A stretch of 58,363 nt of DNA from positions 1-58,363 of the forward strand of contig NZ_BCSN01000011.1 of the NCBI RefSeq assembly GCF_001570885.1, given 5' to 3'. A model generated the notes under the pieces. The model was not told the DNA's origin, made no database searches, and worked only from the letters and a program-made list of their open reading frames with translations. The position numbers and the translations under genes are program-made. Below are positions 44,824 to 56,583 of the stretch, piece after piece; the stretch's first letter is position 1; each line of letters opens with the position of its first letter. This DNA is from Micrococcus lylae NBRC 15355. Lineage in GTDB: Bacteria > Actinomycetota > Actinomycetes > Actinomycetales > Micrococcaceae.

Positions 44824-46185
44824 ATGACCGCCACCACCACCGACGCCCCCGTCCTGCTGCGCGGCGCCACCCTCCCGAACGGCGGGAGCGCCGATGTGCT
44901 CGTCGCCGACGGCCGCGTGGCCGCCGTGGACTCCTGCGCCGCCGACCAGTCCCGGGACGTCGAGACGATCGACTGCGCCGGCCTGGTCCTGCTGCCGGGC
45001 CTGGTCGACCTGCACACCCACCTGCGCCAGCCCGGCAAGGAGGACGCAGAGACCGTGGAGACCGGCACCCGCGCCGCCGCCATGGGCGGCTTCACCTCCG
45101 TCCACGCCATGGCGAACTCCACCCCGACCGCGGACACCGCCGGCGTGGTGGAACAGGTCTGGCGCCTCGGCCGCGCCTCCGGCTGGTGCGACGTGCACCC
45201 GGTCGGCGCCGTCACGGTCGGGCTCGCCGGCCAGTCCCTGGCCGACCTCGGTGCCATGGCCGACTCCCAGGCGAAGGTGCGCATGTTCTCCGACGACGGC
45301 ATGTGCGTGCACGACGCCGTGCTGATGCGCCGCGCGCTCGAGTACGTGAAGGCCTTCGGCGGCTTCGTGGCACAGCACGCCCAGGAGCCGACGCTCACCG
45401 CCGGTGCCCAGATGAACGAGTCCGAGCTCTCCGGCGTCCTCGGCCTGGCCGGCTGGCCCGCCGTCGCCGAGGAGGCGATCATCGCCCGTGACGTGCTGCT
45501 CGCCCAGCATGTGGAGTCTCGTCTGCACATCTGCCATGTGTCCACGGCCGGCTCCGTGGAGATCATCCGCTGGGCCAAGGAGCGCGGCATCGACGTCACC
45601 GCCGAGGTCACCCCGCACCACCTGCTGCTCACCGAGGAGCTCGTCCGTTCCTACAACCCGGTGTTCAAGGTCAACCCGCCGCTGCGCCGTGACGAGGACG
45701 TGCACGCCCTGCGGGCCGCGCTGGCGGACGGGACCATCGACACCGTGGGCACCGACCACGCCCCGCACACCGCCGAGACGAAGCAGTGCGAGTGGACCGT
45801 GGCGGCCATGGGCATGACCGGGCTCGAGACCGCCCTGCCCGTGGTGCAGGAGGCCATGGTGGAGACCGGCCTGATGGACTGGGCCGGCGTCGCCCGCGTC
45901 ATGTCCGCGACCCCGGCGCGCATCGCCGGCCTGGAGGACCAGGGCAACGTGGAGGAGGACGGCACCCCGGTCGTCGGCTCCGTGGCCAACCTGCTCCTCT
46001 GGGACCCGGCCGTGCGCTGCGTCGTGGACCCCGCCACGCACACCACCAAGTCCCGCAACAGCCCCTACGAGGGCCGCGAACTGCCCGGCCGCACGGTGCA
46101 CACCTTCTACCGCGGCCGCCGCGTGGTGGCCGACGGCGTCCTCGCGGAGCCGTTCCGCCACGCCCCGGTGGAGGAGGCCCGGTGA
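44824..46185 (+). CDS. pyrC: Dihydroorotase
   Basis: Zinc amidohydrolase that closes carbamoyl-aspartate to dihydroorotate. 453 residues, class I type. Metal ligands lie in LVDLHTHLRQPG and later His residues (HICHVST). The FSDDGMCV, EVTPHHLLL and GTDHAPHT motifs are intact, the last holding the catalytic Asp. It starts 2 bp after pyrB and ends inside the start of the next gene (GTGA). Confidence 0.96.
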   Translation: MTATTTDAPVLLRGATLPNGGSADVLVADGRVAAVDSCAADQSRDVETIDCAGLVLLPGLVDLHTHLRQPGKEDAETVETGTRAAAMGGFTSVHAMANSTPTADTAGVVEQVWRLGRASGWCDVHPVGAVTVGLAGQSLADLGAMADSQAKVRMFSDDGMCVHDAVLMRRALEYVKAFGGFVAQHAQEPTLTAGAQMNESELSGVLGLAGWPAVAEEAIIARDVLLAQHVESRLHICHVSTAGSVEIIRWAKERGIDVTAEVTPHHLLLTEELVRSYNPVFKVNPPLRRDEDVHALRAALADGTIDTVGTDHAPHTAETKQCEWTVAAMGMTGLETALPVVQEAMVETGLMDWAGVARVMSATPARIAGLEDQGNVEEDGTPVVGSVANLLLWDPAVRCVVDPATHTTKSRNSPYEGRELPGRTVHTFYRGRRVVADGVLAEPFRHAPVEEAR

Positions 46186-46817
46186 GCCCGACGACCCTCA
46201 CGGCCGGCCAGGCCGTGCTGCTGGCCTCGGGCGTGCGCCCCGTGCCGCCGGCCTCCCCGCTCAAGGACTACTCCGAGCACTACGTCTCGATCATCGCCTG
46301 GACCCTCGGGGTCATCGTCGTCCTGGTCGGACTGCTCCTGTGGGGGTGGACCGCACGCAAGCGCCGCCAGTCGGGCATCGCCGCTCCGGAAGCCGTGCCC
46401 GCCGCACTCTACGAGGTCGAGCCCGCCGCCGGCTCCCAGGGCATGTACGTGGGCACGGTGCTGGGTCAGGACCGCCTCGACCGCGTCGCCGCCCATGACC
46501 TCGGCATCCGCTCCGAGGCGCGCCTGGAGGTGCACACCCTCGGAGAGCACGCCGGCGCTGTGGTGCTCCGCCCGCGGGTGGAGAACGTGTTCGTGCCCGC
46601 CGCCGCGCTCCGCGAGTGCGGCACCACCGGCGGCATGGTCGGCAAGTTCGTCGAACCGGACGGACTGGTCGCCTTCACCTGGGACCTCGGGGGCACCGAG
46701 GTCACCACAGCCTTCCGACCCCGCGACCCGCAGGACCGCCACGCCCTGCTGGACGCCCTGCAGACCATCATCGACCGCACCGCCACCACCGGTGCCGCAC
46801 AGGAGGACGCCCGATGA
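46182..46817 (+). CDS. PH-like domain membrane protein of the pyr operon
   Basis: A 211-residue protein read between pyrC and carA with 4-base overlaps on both sides (GTG 46182; carA ATG 46814), so it is coupled with the pathway enzymes. One membrane helix lies at about residues 36-56, then a basic stop (RKRRQ). The cytoplasmic part is rich in beta strands ([46 protein letters not shown]), resembling the PH-like proteins found at this place in other actinobacteria. No catalytic motif is seen. Its role in the operon is unknown. Confidence 0.82.
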   Translation: MSPTTLTAGQAVLLASGVRPVPPASPLKDYSEHYVSIIAWTLGVIVVLVGLLLWGWTARKRRQSGIAAPEAVPAALYEVEPAAGSQGMYVGTVLGQDRLDRVAAHDLGIRSEARLEVHTLGEHAGAVVLRPRVENVFVPAAALRECGTTGGMVGKFVEPDGLVAFTWDLGGTEVTTAFRPRDPQDRHALLDALQTIIDRTATTGAAQEDAR

Positions 46818-47998
46818 GCCCCACCACCGACCCCGCGCTGCTCGTGCTCGAGGACGGCACAGTCCATCGCGGCCGCGCCTACGGCGCCCGCGGCGCCACC
46901 CTGGGAGAGGCCGTGTTCACCACCGGCATGACCGGTTACCAGGAGACCCTGACCGACCCGTCCTACGCCGGCCAGATCGTGGTGCAGACCGCACCGCACA
47001 TCGGCAACACCGGCGTCAATGCGCAGGACAGGGAATCCCGCGCGATCTGGGTCGCCGGCTACGTCGTCCGCGACGCCGCCCGTCGCCCCTCGAACTGGCG
47101 CTCCGAGCGCTCCCTCGACGAGGAGCTGGAGACCCAGGGCATCGTCGGCATCCAGGACGTGGACACCCGCGCGATCACGCGCACCCTCCGGACCGAGGGC
47201 TCCATGAAGGCCGGCGTGTTCTCCGGCGAGCAGGCCGAGCGCCCGGTCGCCGAGCTGCTGGAACAGGTCCGCTCCCAGCCGTCCATGAAGGGCCAGTCCC
47301 TCGCCGAGACCGTCTCCGCCGCCGAGGCCTACGTCGTGTCCCCGGCCGAGCACGGCTGGGCCGGCGAGCCGGTCGCCCGCATCGCGGCCCTTGACCTGGG
47401 CATGAAGGCGGCCACGCCGCGCCACCTCGCCGCCCGGGGCGTCGAGGTGCACGTGCTGCCGGCCACCGCCGACTTCGCGGCCATCCAGGCCGTGGACCCG
47501 GACGGGGTGTTCCTCTCGAACGGTCCGGGTGACCCGGCCACCGCGGACCGCCAGGTTCAGACACTCCGCGAGGTCCTGGATGCCGGCCTGCCGTTCTTCG
47601 GCATCTGCTTCGGCAACCAGATCTTCGGCCGCGCCCTGGGCTTCGGCACCTACAAGCTGCCGTTCGGCCACCGCGGCCCGAACCAGCCGGTCATGGTCAA
47701 GGAGACCGGCCGCGTCGAGATCACCTCCCAGAACCACGGCTTCGCCGTGGACGCCCCGCGCGGCGAGGCCGTCGAGGCCCCCGAGTCCCGCTACGGCCGC
47801 GTGGAGGTCTCCCACTGGTCGCTCAACGACGACGTCGTGGAGGGGCTGCGCCTGCTGGACCGCCCGGCCTTCTCCGTCCAGTTCCACCCCGAGGCCACCG
47901 CCGGTCCGCGCGACTCGCTCGGCCTGTTCGACCGCTTCGTCGCCCTGCTCACCGAGCACCGCGACTCCCGTTCCGCCCGCACCGCCGAAGGAGCCTGA
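46814..47998 (+). CDS. carA: Carbamoyl-phosphate synthase small (glutaminase) subunit
   Basis: Releases ammonia from glutamine for CarB. 394 residues. The N-terminal CPSase-S domain has [20 protein letters not shown]; the C-terminal class I amidotransferase domain has the catalytic Cys in GICFGNQ (GICLGHQ in many bacteria) and His/Glu in [19 protein letters not shown] is conserved. ATG at 46814 overlaps the preceding stop; carB follows after 3 bp. Confidence 0.97.
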   Translation: MSPTTDPALLVLEDGTVHRGRAYGARGATLGEAVFTTGMTGYQETLTDPSYAGQIVVQTAPHIGNTGVNAQDRESRAIWVAGYVVRDAARRPSNWRSERSLDEELETQGIVGIQDVDTRAITRTLRTEGSMKAGVFSGEQAERPVAELLEQVRSQPSMKGQSLAETVSAAEAYVVSPAEHGWAGEPVARIAALDLGMKAATPRHLAARGVEVHVLPATADFAAIQAVDPDGVFLSNGPGDPATADRQVQTLREVLDAGLPFFGICFGNQIFGRALGFGTYKLPFGHRGPNQPVMVKETGRVEITSQNHGFAVDAPRGEAVEAPESRYGRVEVSHWSLNDDVVEGLRLLDRPAFSVQFHPEATAGPRDSLGLFDRFVALLTEHRDSRSARTAEGA

Positions 47999-48001
47999 CC
48001 C

Positions 48002-51324
<3,323 letters not shown>

Positions 51325-51328
<4 letters not shown>

Positions 51329-52290
51329 CCGCGGAGGCGACCGCGCGCGTCGGCACCGCCGGGCGGGCCCCGTTCGGGGCCCGCCTGGCGGCGACCATGG
51401 AGTCCGTCGGTCCGCTCTGCCTGGGCATCGACCCGCACCCGGGCCTGTTGAAGGACTGGGGGCTCGACGACACGGCGGCCGGCCTCGAGGCGTTCTCCCT
51501 GACTGCGTTGGAGGCTGCGGCCGGAGGCGGTTCCCCGCTGGTGGCCGCCCTGAAGCCGCAGGTGGCGCTCTACGAGCGCCACGGTTCTGCCGGCATGGCC
51601 GCGCTGGAACGGCTGCTCGCCGAGGCCCGGGAGGCAGGGATCCTCACTATTGCCGACGCCAAGCGCGGGGACATCGGCTCGACCATGGCCGGCTATGCCG
51701 CCGCCTGGCTCGCCGACGGCTCTGCGCTGGCCGCCGACGCTGTGACCCTGAGCCCGTTCCTGGGCTTCGAGTCGCTGCGTCCGGCCCTGGACATGGCGGC
51801 GGAAACCGGCCGCGGCGTCTTCGTCCTGGCGCTCACCTCGAACCCGGAGGGCGCCTCCGTCCAGCACGTGGGGCACGATGACGGCTCGGCCGCCCCGTCT
51901 GCATCCCCCGCCTCGGCGGGCTCCCGGCCCGCAGAGGCCGCGCGGGGGGCCGCCGGCGGCAGCGTGGCGGCCCGGATCGTTGCCGCCGCGGCCGCGGAGA
52001 ACGCGCTCAGGGCAGGCGGGGACCGTCTGGGCCCGGTCGGCCTGGTGGTCGGCGCGACGGTCGCGGACCGGGCCCGTGAGCTCGGTATCGACCTGTCCGC
52101 CGTGCGCGGTGCCCTGCTGGCACCGGGCTACGGGGCGCAGGGCGCGACGGCCGAGGGCATGCGCAGCGGCTTCGCCGACGCGTGGCCTGCCGTGCTGGCG
52201 ACGAGCTCCCGGGGCATCCTGAGGGCCGGGCCGACCGTCGCCGGGCTGGCGGAGGCACTCCGCACGAACCTGTCTGACCTTCAGGGATGA
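51325..52290 (+). CDS. pyrF: Orotidine 5'-phosphate decarboxylase (type 2)
   Basis: Decarboxylates OMP to UMP. 321 residues, the long actinobacterial type 2 form. Substrate residues are in LCLGIDPHP; the catalytic Asp-Lys-Asp array is D111-K113-D116 in [22 protein letters not shown] and the phosphate-binding VLATSSRGI follow. Residues ~183-211 are an Ala/Ser/Gly-rich insert, probably a disordered surface loop. ATG at 51325 overlaps the carB stop. pyrD and pyrE are not in the window. Confidence 0.95.
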
Positions 52291-52373
52291 CATGCACAGG
52301 CGGCGGTGCGTGACGGTCCGTGTCCCCGGTGATACTTTTTCGCATCGACATCGGTCTGATGTCTGACCTGAAC

Positions 52374-52379
52374 TACAGT
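52374..52379 (+). promoter_or_regulatory. -10 box TACAGT upstream of mihF
   Basis: TACAGT lies 55 bp before the mihF ATG in the least GC-rich stretch of the area (52331-52379), consistent with a strong separate promoter for an abundant nucleoid protein. AGAGAGG is a ribosome site. Confidence 0.5.
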
Positions 52380-52434
52380 GGCTCTCAGGTTCCGCAAGAA
52401 CCTGCCACAGCCACAGCATCGAGAGAGGTTTTCC

Positions 52435-52749
52435 ATGGCACTGCGCGAACTCAGCGTGGAAGAGCGGGCCGAGGCCAGGCAGAAGGCGCTGCGTGCCCGC
52501 CAGCAGCGCGCGGAGCTGAAGAGCGATTTCGCTGCGGGCAGGGTCTCCCTGCAGGAGGTCTTCGCCCGGGCGGACGAGGATCCGGCCGTCGGACGCCTGC
52601 GCACGGTCGACCTGATCCAGGCCCTGCCGGGCGTCGGTGAGATCCGGGCCCGGCGAGTGATGGAGGTCTGCGGCATCTCCCCGGTGCGCCGCCTCAGGGG
52701 CGTCGGCCGTCGCCAGCGGGAGGCCCTCATCGCCTACATCGGCCGCTGA
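52435..52749 (+). CDS. mihF: Actinobacterial integration host factor MihF
   Basis: Small nucleoid-associated DNA-binding protein unrelated in fold to proteobacterial IHF. 104 residues from the ATG at 52435 ([16 protein letters not shown]); a longer in-frame reading upstream crosses the promoter and is rejected. A long basic helix is followed by the helix-two-turns-helix core with [28 protein letters not shown]. It lies before gmk, its conserved position in actinobacteria. Confidence 0.95.
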   Translation: MALRELSVEERAEARQKALRARQQRAELKSDFAAGRVSLQEVFARADEDPAVGRLRTVDLIQALPGVGEIRARRVMEVCGISPVRRLRGVGRRQREALIAYIGR

Positions 52750-52826
52750 GCCGGACGCTCCCTCACCGTCGGGGCAGGGGAGCGGCAACCGCGGCGACCG
52801 GCCGCAACGCCACGAAGGAGCACACC

Positions 52827-53462
52827 GTGACCGAGAACCCGTCCATGGGCCCGCCGCCCGCCGTCCCGGGCGCACGGCCGAGCCGCAAGGATCCGCTGAC
52901 CGGCCCCGGAGTGACCGTGCTGGCCGGCCCCACCGCCGTGGGCAAGGGCACCGTCTCCGCCTACATCCGGGACAACTACCCTCAGGTGTGGCTCTCGGTG
53001 TCCGCCACCACCCGTGACGCCCGGCCGGGCGAGGAGGAGGGCGTCCACTACTTCTTCGTCACGGCGGACGAGTTCGACGACCTCGTCGCGCGGGACCAGA
53101 TGCTCGAGTGGGCGGTGGTCCACGGGGTGCACCGCTACGGCACCCGCCGGGACAGAGTGCAGGAGGCGGTGGACGCCGGCCGGCACGTGCTGCTGGAGAT
53201 CGACCTCCAGGGCGCACGCCAGGTGCGGGAGGCGATGCCGGAGGCGACCTTCGTGTTCCTGTCCCCGCCGAGCTGGGACGAGCTGGTCAGCCGCCTGACG
53301 GGCCGCGGCACGGAGTCGGCGGAGGAACAGCGCCGCCGCCTCGAAACCGCTAGACTGGAGCTCGCCGCCGAGCCGGAGTTCGACGCCGTCGTGGTCAACG
53401 ACCGCGTCGAGAGCGCCGCCAAGGAGCTGGTCCGCCTGATGGGACTGGACCCGCGCGCCTGA
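52827..53462 (+). CDS. gmk: Guanylate kinase
   Basis: Phosphorylates GMP to GDP. 211 residues with an N-terminal extension of ~27 Pro-rich residues. The P-loop reads [10 protein letters not shown] (33-42), an actinobacterial variant of [29 protein letters not shown] is the GMP-binding signature and [12 protein letters not shown] follows. GTG at 52827 has a GAAGGAG site. Inside the gene, TAGACTGG at 53351-53358 could be an internal promoter for rpoZ. Confidence 0.96.
   Translation: MTENPSMGPPPAVPGARPSRKDPLTGPGVTVLAGPTAVGKGTVSAYIRDNYPQVWLSVSATTRDARPGEEEGVHYFFVTADEFDDLVARDQMLEWAVVHGVHRYGTRRDRVQEAVDAGRHVLLEIDLQGARQVREAMPEATFVFLSPPSWDELVSRLTGRGTESAEEQRRRLETARLELAAEPEFDAVVVNDRVESAAKELVRLMGLDPRA
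53351..53356 (+). promoter_or_regulatory. Possible internal -10 box TAGACT before rpoZ
   Basis: CGCTAGACTGG inside gmk matches the string of the yajC, hisS and efp promoters and lies ~195 bp before rpoZ. The gmk codons read AARLEL here, so the match might be chance. Confidence 0.35.
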
Positions 53463-53551
53463 GGGCCCCGCCCTGACAGGACCGCCCCGGCTCGCCCCGA
53501 AGACCCCATGCGCCCCGCGCGCATCCACGCCACGCAACGACTGGAGAATCC

Positions 53552-53935
53552 GTGACCGATCAGTACGCCGGCATCGTCAACCCGCCCCTCGACTCCCTGC
53601 TGGAGCGGGTCGACTCCAAGTACGCCCTGGTGCTCTTTGCTGCGAAGCGCGCCCGTCAGATCAACGCCTACTACTCCCAGCTGCACGAGGGCCTGTTCGA
53701 GTACGTCGGCCCGCTGGTGGACACCGAGCTGAACGAGAAGCCGCTGTCCATCGCCCTGCGCGAGATCGAGTCGGACCTGCTGGTCTCCCGCGAGGCCACC
53801 GAGGAGGCCGCCGCCGTGGACTTCGCCGCCGAGGAGTTCGGTGATTTCACCCTCCCCGGTGAGGAGGACCCGTTCGGCGCCGCCGAGGACCTCGAGTCCG
53901 CCGAGGAGTCCTCCGAGGACTCCGAGAACGCCTGA
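53552..53935 (+). CDS. rpoZ: RNA polymerase omega subunit
   Basis: Small subunit that aids folding of beta-prime and RNA polymerase assembly. 127 residues. The omega core covers residues ~5-75 ([28 protein letters not shown] and [13 protein letters not shown]), longer in the middle than the E. coli protein, as usual in actinobacteria. A very acidic Glu/Ser/Asp tail of ~40 residues follows. GTG at 53552, with GGAG upstream. coaBC begins 4 bp after its stop. Confidence 0.95.
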   Translation: MTDQYAGIVNPPLDSLLERVDSKYALVLFAAKRARQINAYYSQLHEGLFEYVGPLVDTELNEKPLSIALREIESDLLVSREATEEAAAVDFAAEEFGDFTLPGEEDPFGAAEDLESAEESSEDSENA

Positions 53936-53939
53936 TCCC

Positions 53940-55283
53940 ATGCGGATCGTCCTTGGCGTCGGCGGTGGGATCGCCGCGTACAAGTCGGCCTCGCTGCTGC
54001 GCCTCATGACGGAGGCGGGACATGAGGTCACCGTGGTGCCCACCGTCCATGCCGAGGAGTTCGTCGGACGCGCCACTTGGGAGGCGCTCTCCGGCCACCC
54101 GGTGAGCACGGACACCTTCGACGACGTCGACCAGGTCCGTCACGTCCGTCTCGGACGCGAGGCCGAGCTGGTCGTCGTCGCACCGGCCACCGCGGACCTG
54201 CTGGCACGCACCGCCGTCGGCATGGCGCCGGACCTGCTGGGCAACGTGCTGCTGACCGCCACCTGCCCGGTCCTGGTGGCCCCGGCGATGCACACGGAGA
54301 TGTGGCTGCACCCGGCCACCCAGGAGAACGTCGCCGTCCTGCGCCGCCGCGGCGTCACCGTGCTGGAACCGGCCGTCGGCCGGCTGACCGGCAAGGACTC
54401 CGGCCCCGGTCGCCTGCCCGAGCCGGAGGACATCTGGGCCGCAGCCCAGGCCCTCGCCGCGGACGCCCCCGCCTTCTCCCGCGGCCGTGCCGTCACCCAG
54501 GAGGGCGCGACGACGGCACCGGCGTCCGCCATCTCCGTCGCCACGTCGGACCCCACCGTTCCCGACGCCCCAGGGTCCCTGGGCATCCCGGGCGACCGAC
54601 CGTCGTCGGGACCCCTGAGCGGGCGTCGTGTGGTGATCACCGGCGGCGGCACCCGGGAACCGCTGGACCCGGTGCGCTACCTGGGCAACCGGTCCTCCGG
54701 CAAGCAGGCCGTGGCCATCGCCGAGCAGGCCCTCGCCGCCGGTGCCGACGTCACCCTGATCGCGGCCGCCATGACCGCACAGCCACCGGCCGGCGCCGAG
54801 GTCGTGGACGTGGAGTCCACGCAGGAGCTGCTCGAGGCCGTGCTGGAGCATGCCCCGGGCGCGGACGCGCTGGTCATGGCCGCCGCCGTGGCGGACTTCC
54901 GGCCGGTGGACGTCGCCGAGACCAAGATCAAGAAGGGCGAGGACGGCTCCTCGCCGACCCTCGTGCTGGAGCGCACCCCGGACGTGCTGGCCACCGCGGT
55001 GGCCGAGCGCGCCGCGGGCGCGGACATGCCGGGGCTGATCGTCGGCTTCGCCGCGGAGACCGGGGACGGCGAGTCCTCCGTGCTCGAGTACGCGCAGGCC
55101 AAGCTCGCCCGCAAGGGCTGCGAGATGCTCGTGGTGAACGACGTCGGCGCCGGCAGGGTCTTCGGCAGGGACGAGACCGAGGTGACCGTGCTCTTCGCCG
55201 ACGGTCGCGAGCCGGTCTCACGCGCGGGGGACAAGACGGATGCCGCACGGCTCGTCGTGGAGCAGATGACGCTCGCGCTCTAG
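53940..55283 (+). CDS. coaBC: Phosphopantothenoylcysteine decarboxylase / phosphopantothenate--cysteine ligase
   Basis: Bifunctional coenzyme A enzyme. 447 residues, longer than the usual ~400. The N-terminal CoaC flavoprotein half has [11 protein letters not shown], catalytic His H68 in [15 protein letters not shown] and APAMHTEMW (Asn replaced by His, as in mycobacteria). The C-terminal CoaB half has [35 protein letters not shown] and the KIKK motif. The two are joined by a ~45-residue low-complexity linker (about 183-227), where a one-mismatch copy of the dispersed 13-mer occurs (54598-54610). ATG at 53940. Confidence 0.96.
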   Translation: MRIVLGVGGGIAAYKSASLLRLMTEAGHEVTVVPTVHAEEFVGRATWEALSGHPVSTDTFDDVDQVRHVRLGREAELVVVAPATADLLARTAVGMAPDLLGNVLLTATCPVLVAPAMHTEMWLHPATQENVAVLRRRGVTVLEPAVGRLTGKDSGPGRLPEPEDIWAAAQALAADAPAFSRGRAVTQEGATTAPASAISVATSDPTVPDAPGSLGIPGDRPSSGPLSGRRVVITGGGTREPLDPVRYLGNRSSGKQAVAIAEQALAAGADVTLIAAAMTAQPPAGAEVVDVESTQELLEAVLEHAPGADALVMAAAVADFRPVDVAETKIKKGEDGSSPTLVLERTPDVLATAVAERAAGADMPGLIVGFAAETGDGESSVLEYAQAKLARKGCEMLVVNDVGAGRVFGRDETEVTVLFADGREPVSRAGDKTDAARLVVEQMTLAL

Positions 55284-55301
55284 CGCGTCCTCAGCGGACA
55301 C

Positions 55302-55307
55302 TAGAAT
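55302..55307 (+). promoter_or_regulatory. -10 box TAGAAT, leaderless metK promoter
   Basis: CACTAGAATCG: TAGAAT is followed by 7 nt and then the metK ATG at 55315. No ribosome-binding site is visible, fitting a leaderless mRNA. Confidence 0.6.
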
Positions 55308-55314
55308 CGTCCGC

Positions 55315-56571
55315 ATGACCGATTCGACCTCCACCACGTCTGCTCACGCCCCCTACCGCGGAGTCGGCGGCGGCGACCTGCGCCTGTTCACGTCCGAGTC
55401 TGTGACCGCCGGTCATCCGGACAAGATCTGCGACCAGATCTCAGACGCCATCCTGGACGCTCTGCTCGCGGCGGACCCGTCCGCCAAGGTCGCCGTGGAG
55501 ACGCTGACCACCACGGGACTGGTGCAGGTGGCCGGAGAGGTCAACACCAGCGCCTACGTCGAGATCCCGCAGATCGTCCGCAAGACGATCCTGGACATCG
55601 GCTACGACTCCTCGGCCAACGGCTTCGACGGCGCCCAGTGCGGTGTCAACATCTCCATCGGCCAGCAGTCCTCGGACATCCACACCGGCGTCATGACGTC
55701 ATTGGAGACCCGCGAGTACGGCTCCGCGGACGCCGTGGACGTGCAGGGCGCCGGGGACCAGGGCATCATGTTCGGCTACGCCACCAACGAGACGCCGACC
55801 CTCATGCCGATGCCCATCTACCTGGCCCACCGGCTCTCCGCACGACTGACCGAGGTGCGCACGATGGTGGACTCGCCCATGCCCTACCTGCTGCCGGACG
55901 GCAAGACGCAGGTGACCATCGGCTACGACGCGCACCACCGCCCGAAGACCATCGAGGCCGTCGTGGTCTCCACCCAGCACCATGACGTGGTGGACCAGCC
56001 GACCCTGCGCCGGGACGTGGAGCAGCACGTGGTGCGTCCGGTCATCGAGGCCGCGGGACTGGACGTCTCTGCGACCCGCATCATCATCAACCCCGGCGGC
56101 AAGTTCGTCATCGGCGGTCCCGTCGGCGACGCCGGCCTCACCGGCCGCAAGATCATCGTGGACACCTACGGCGGCATGGCCCGCCACGGCGGCGGCGCCT
56201 TCTCCGGCAAGGACCCGTCCAAGGTGGACCGCTCCGCCGCCTACGCCATGCGCTGGGTGGCCAAGAACGTGGTGGCCGCAGGTCTGGCGGACCGCGCCGA
56301 GTTCCAGGTCGCCTACGCCATCGGATCCGCCCGCCCGGTGGGCCTGTACGTGGACACCTTCGGCACCAACACGGTCCCGGAGGCGACGATCATCGACGCC
56401 GTGAACGAGGTCTTCGACCTGCGCCCGCTGGCGATCGTGAACGAGCTGAACCTGCTGCGGCCGATCTACCGCAAGACCGCCGCCAACGGCCACTTCGGCC
56501 GTGAGGACGCGGACTTCACCTGGGAGCGCCTGGACCGCGTGGACCGGCTGCGCGCCGCCGCCGGCCTCTGA
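55315..56571 (+). CDS. metK: S-adenosylmethionine synthase
   Basis: Makes AdoMet from methionine and ATP, releasing phosphate and pyrophosphate. 418 residues with a ~20-residue Ser/Thr-rich extension. The signatures [37 protein letters not shown] and [19 protein letters not shown] (with the P-loop-like GGGAFSGKD) are all intact. ATG at 55315 lies 7 nt behind TAGAAT. Confidence 0.98.
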   Translation: MTDSTSTTSAHAPYRGVGGGDLRLFTSESVTAGHPDKICDQISDAILDALLAADPSAKVAVETLTTTGLVQVAGEVNTSAYVEIPQIVRKTILDIGYDSSANGFDGAQCGVNISIGQQSSDIHTGVMTSLETREYGSADAVDVQGAGDQGIMFGYATNETPTLMPMPIYLAHRLSARLTEVRTMVDSPMPYLLPDGKTQVTIGYDAHHRPKTIEAVVVSTQHHDVVDQPTLRRDVEQHVVRPVIEAAGLDVSATRIIINPGGKFVIGGPVGDAGLTGRKIIVDTYGGMARHGGGAFSGKDPSKVDRSAAYAMRWVAKNVVAAGLADRAEFQVAYAIGSARPVGLYVDTFGTNTVPEATIIDAVNEVFDLRPLAIVNELNLLRPIYRKTAANGHFGREDADFTWERLDRVDRLRAAAGL

Positions 56572-56583
56572 CGGGAGCCCGCC

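Noticed and set aside
51860-51970. Frameshift in pyrF at the Ala/Ser/Gly-rich insert
   Set aside because: The frame stays open on both sides and the conserved C-terminal phosphate-binding motif follows in frame, so it is an insertion loop rather than damage.
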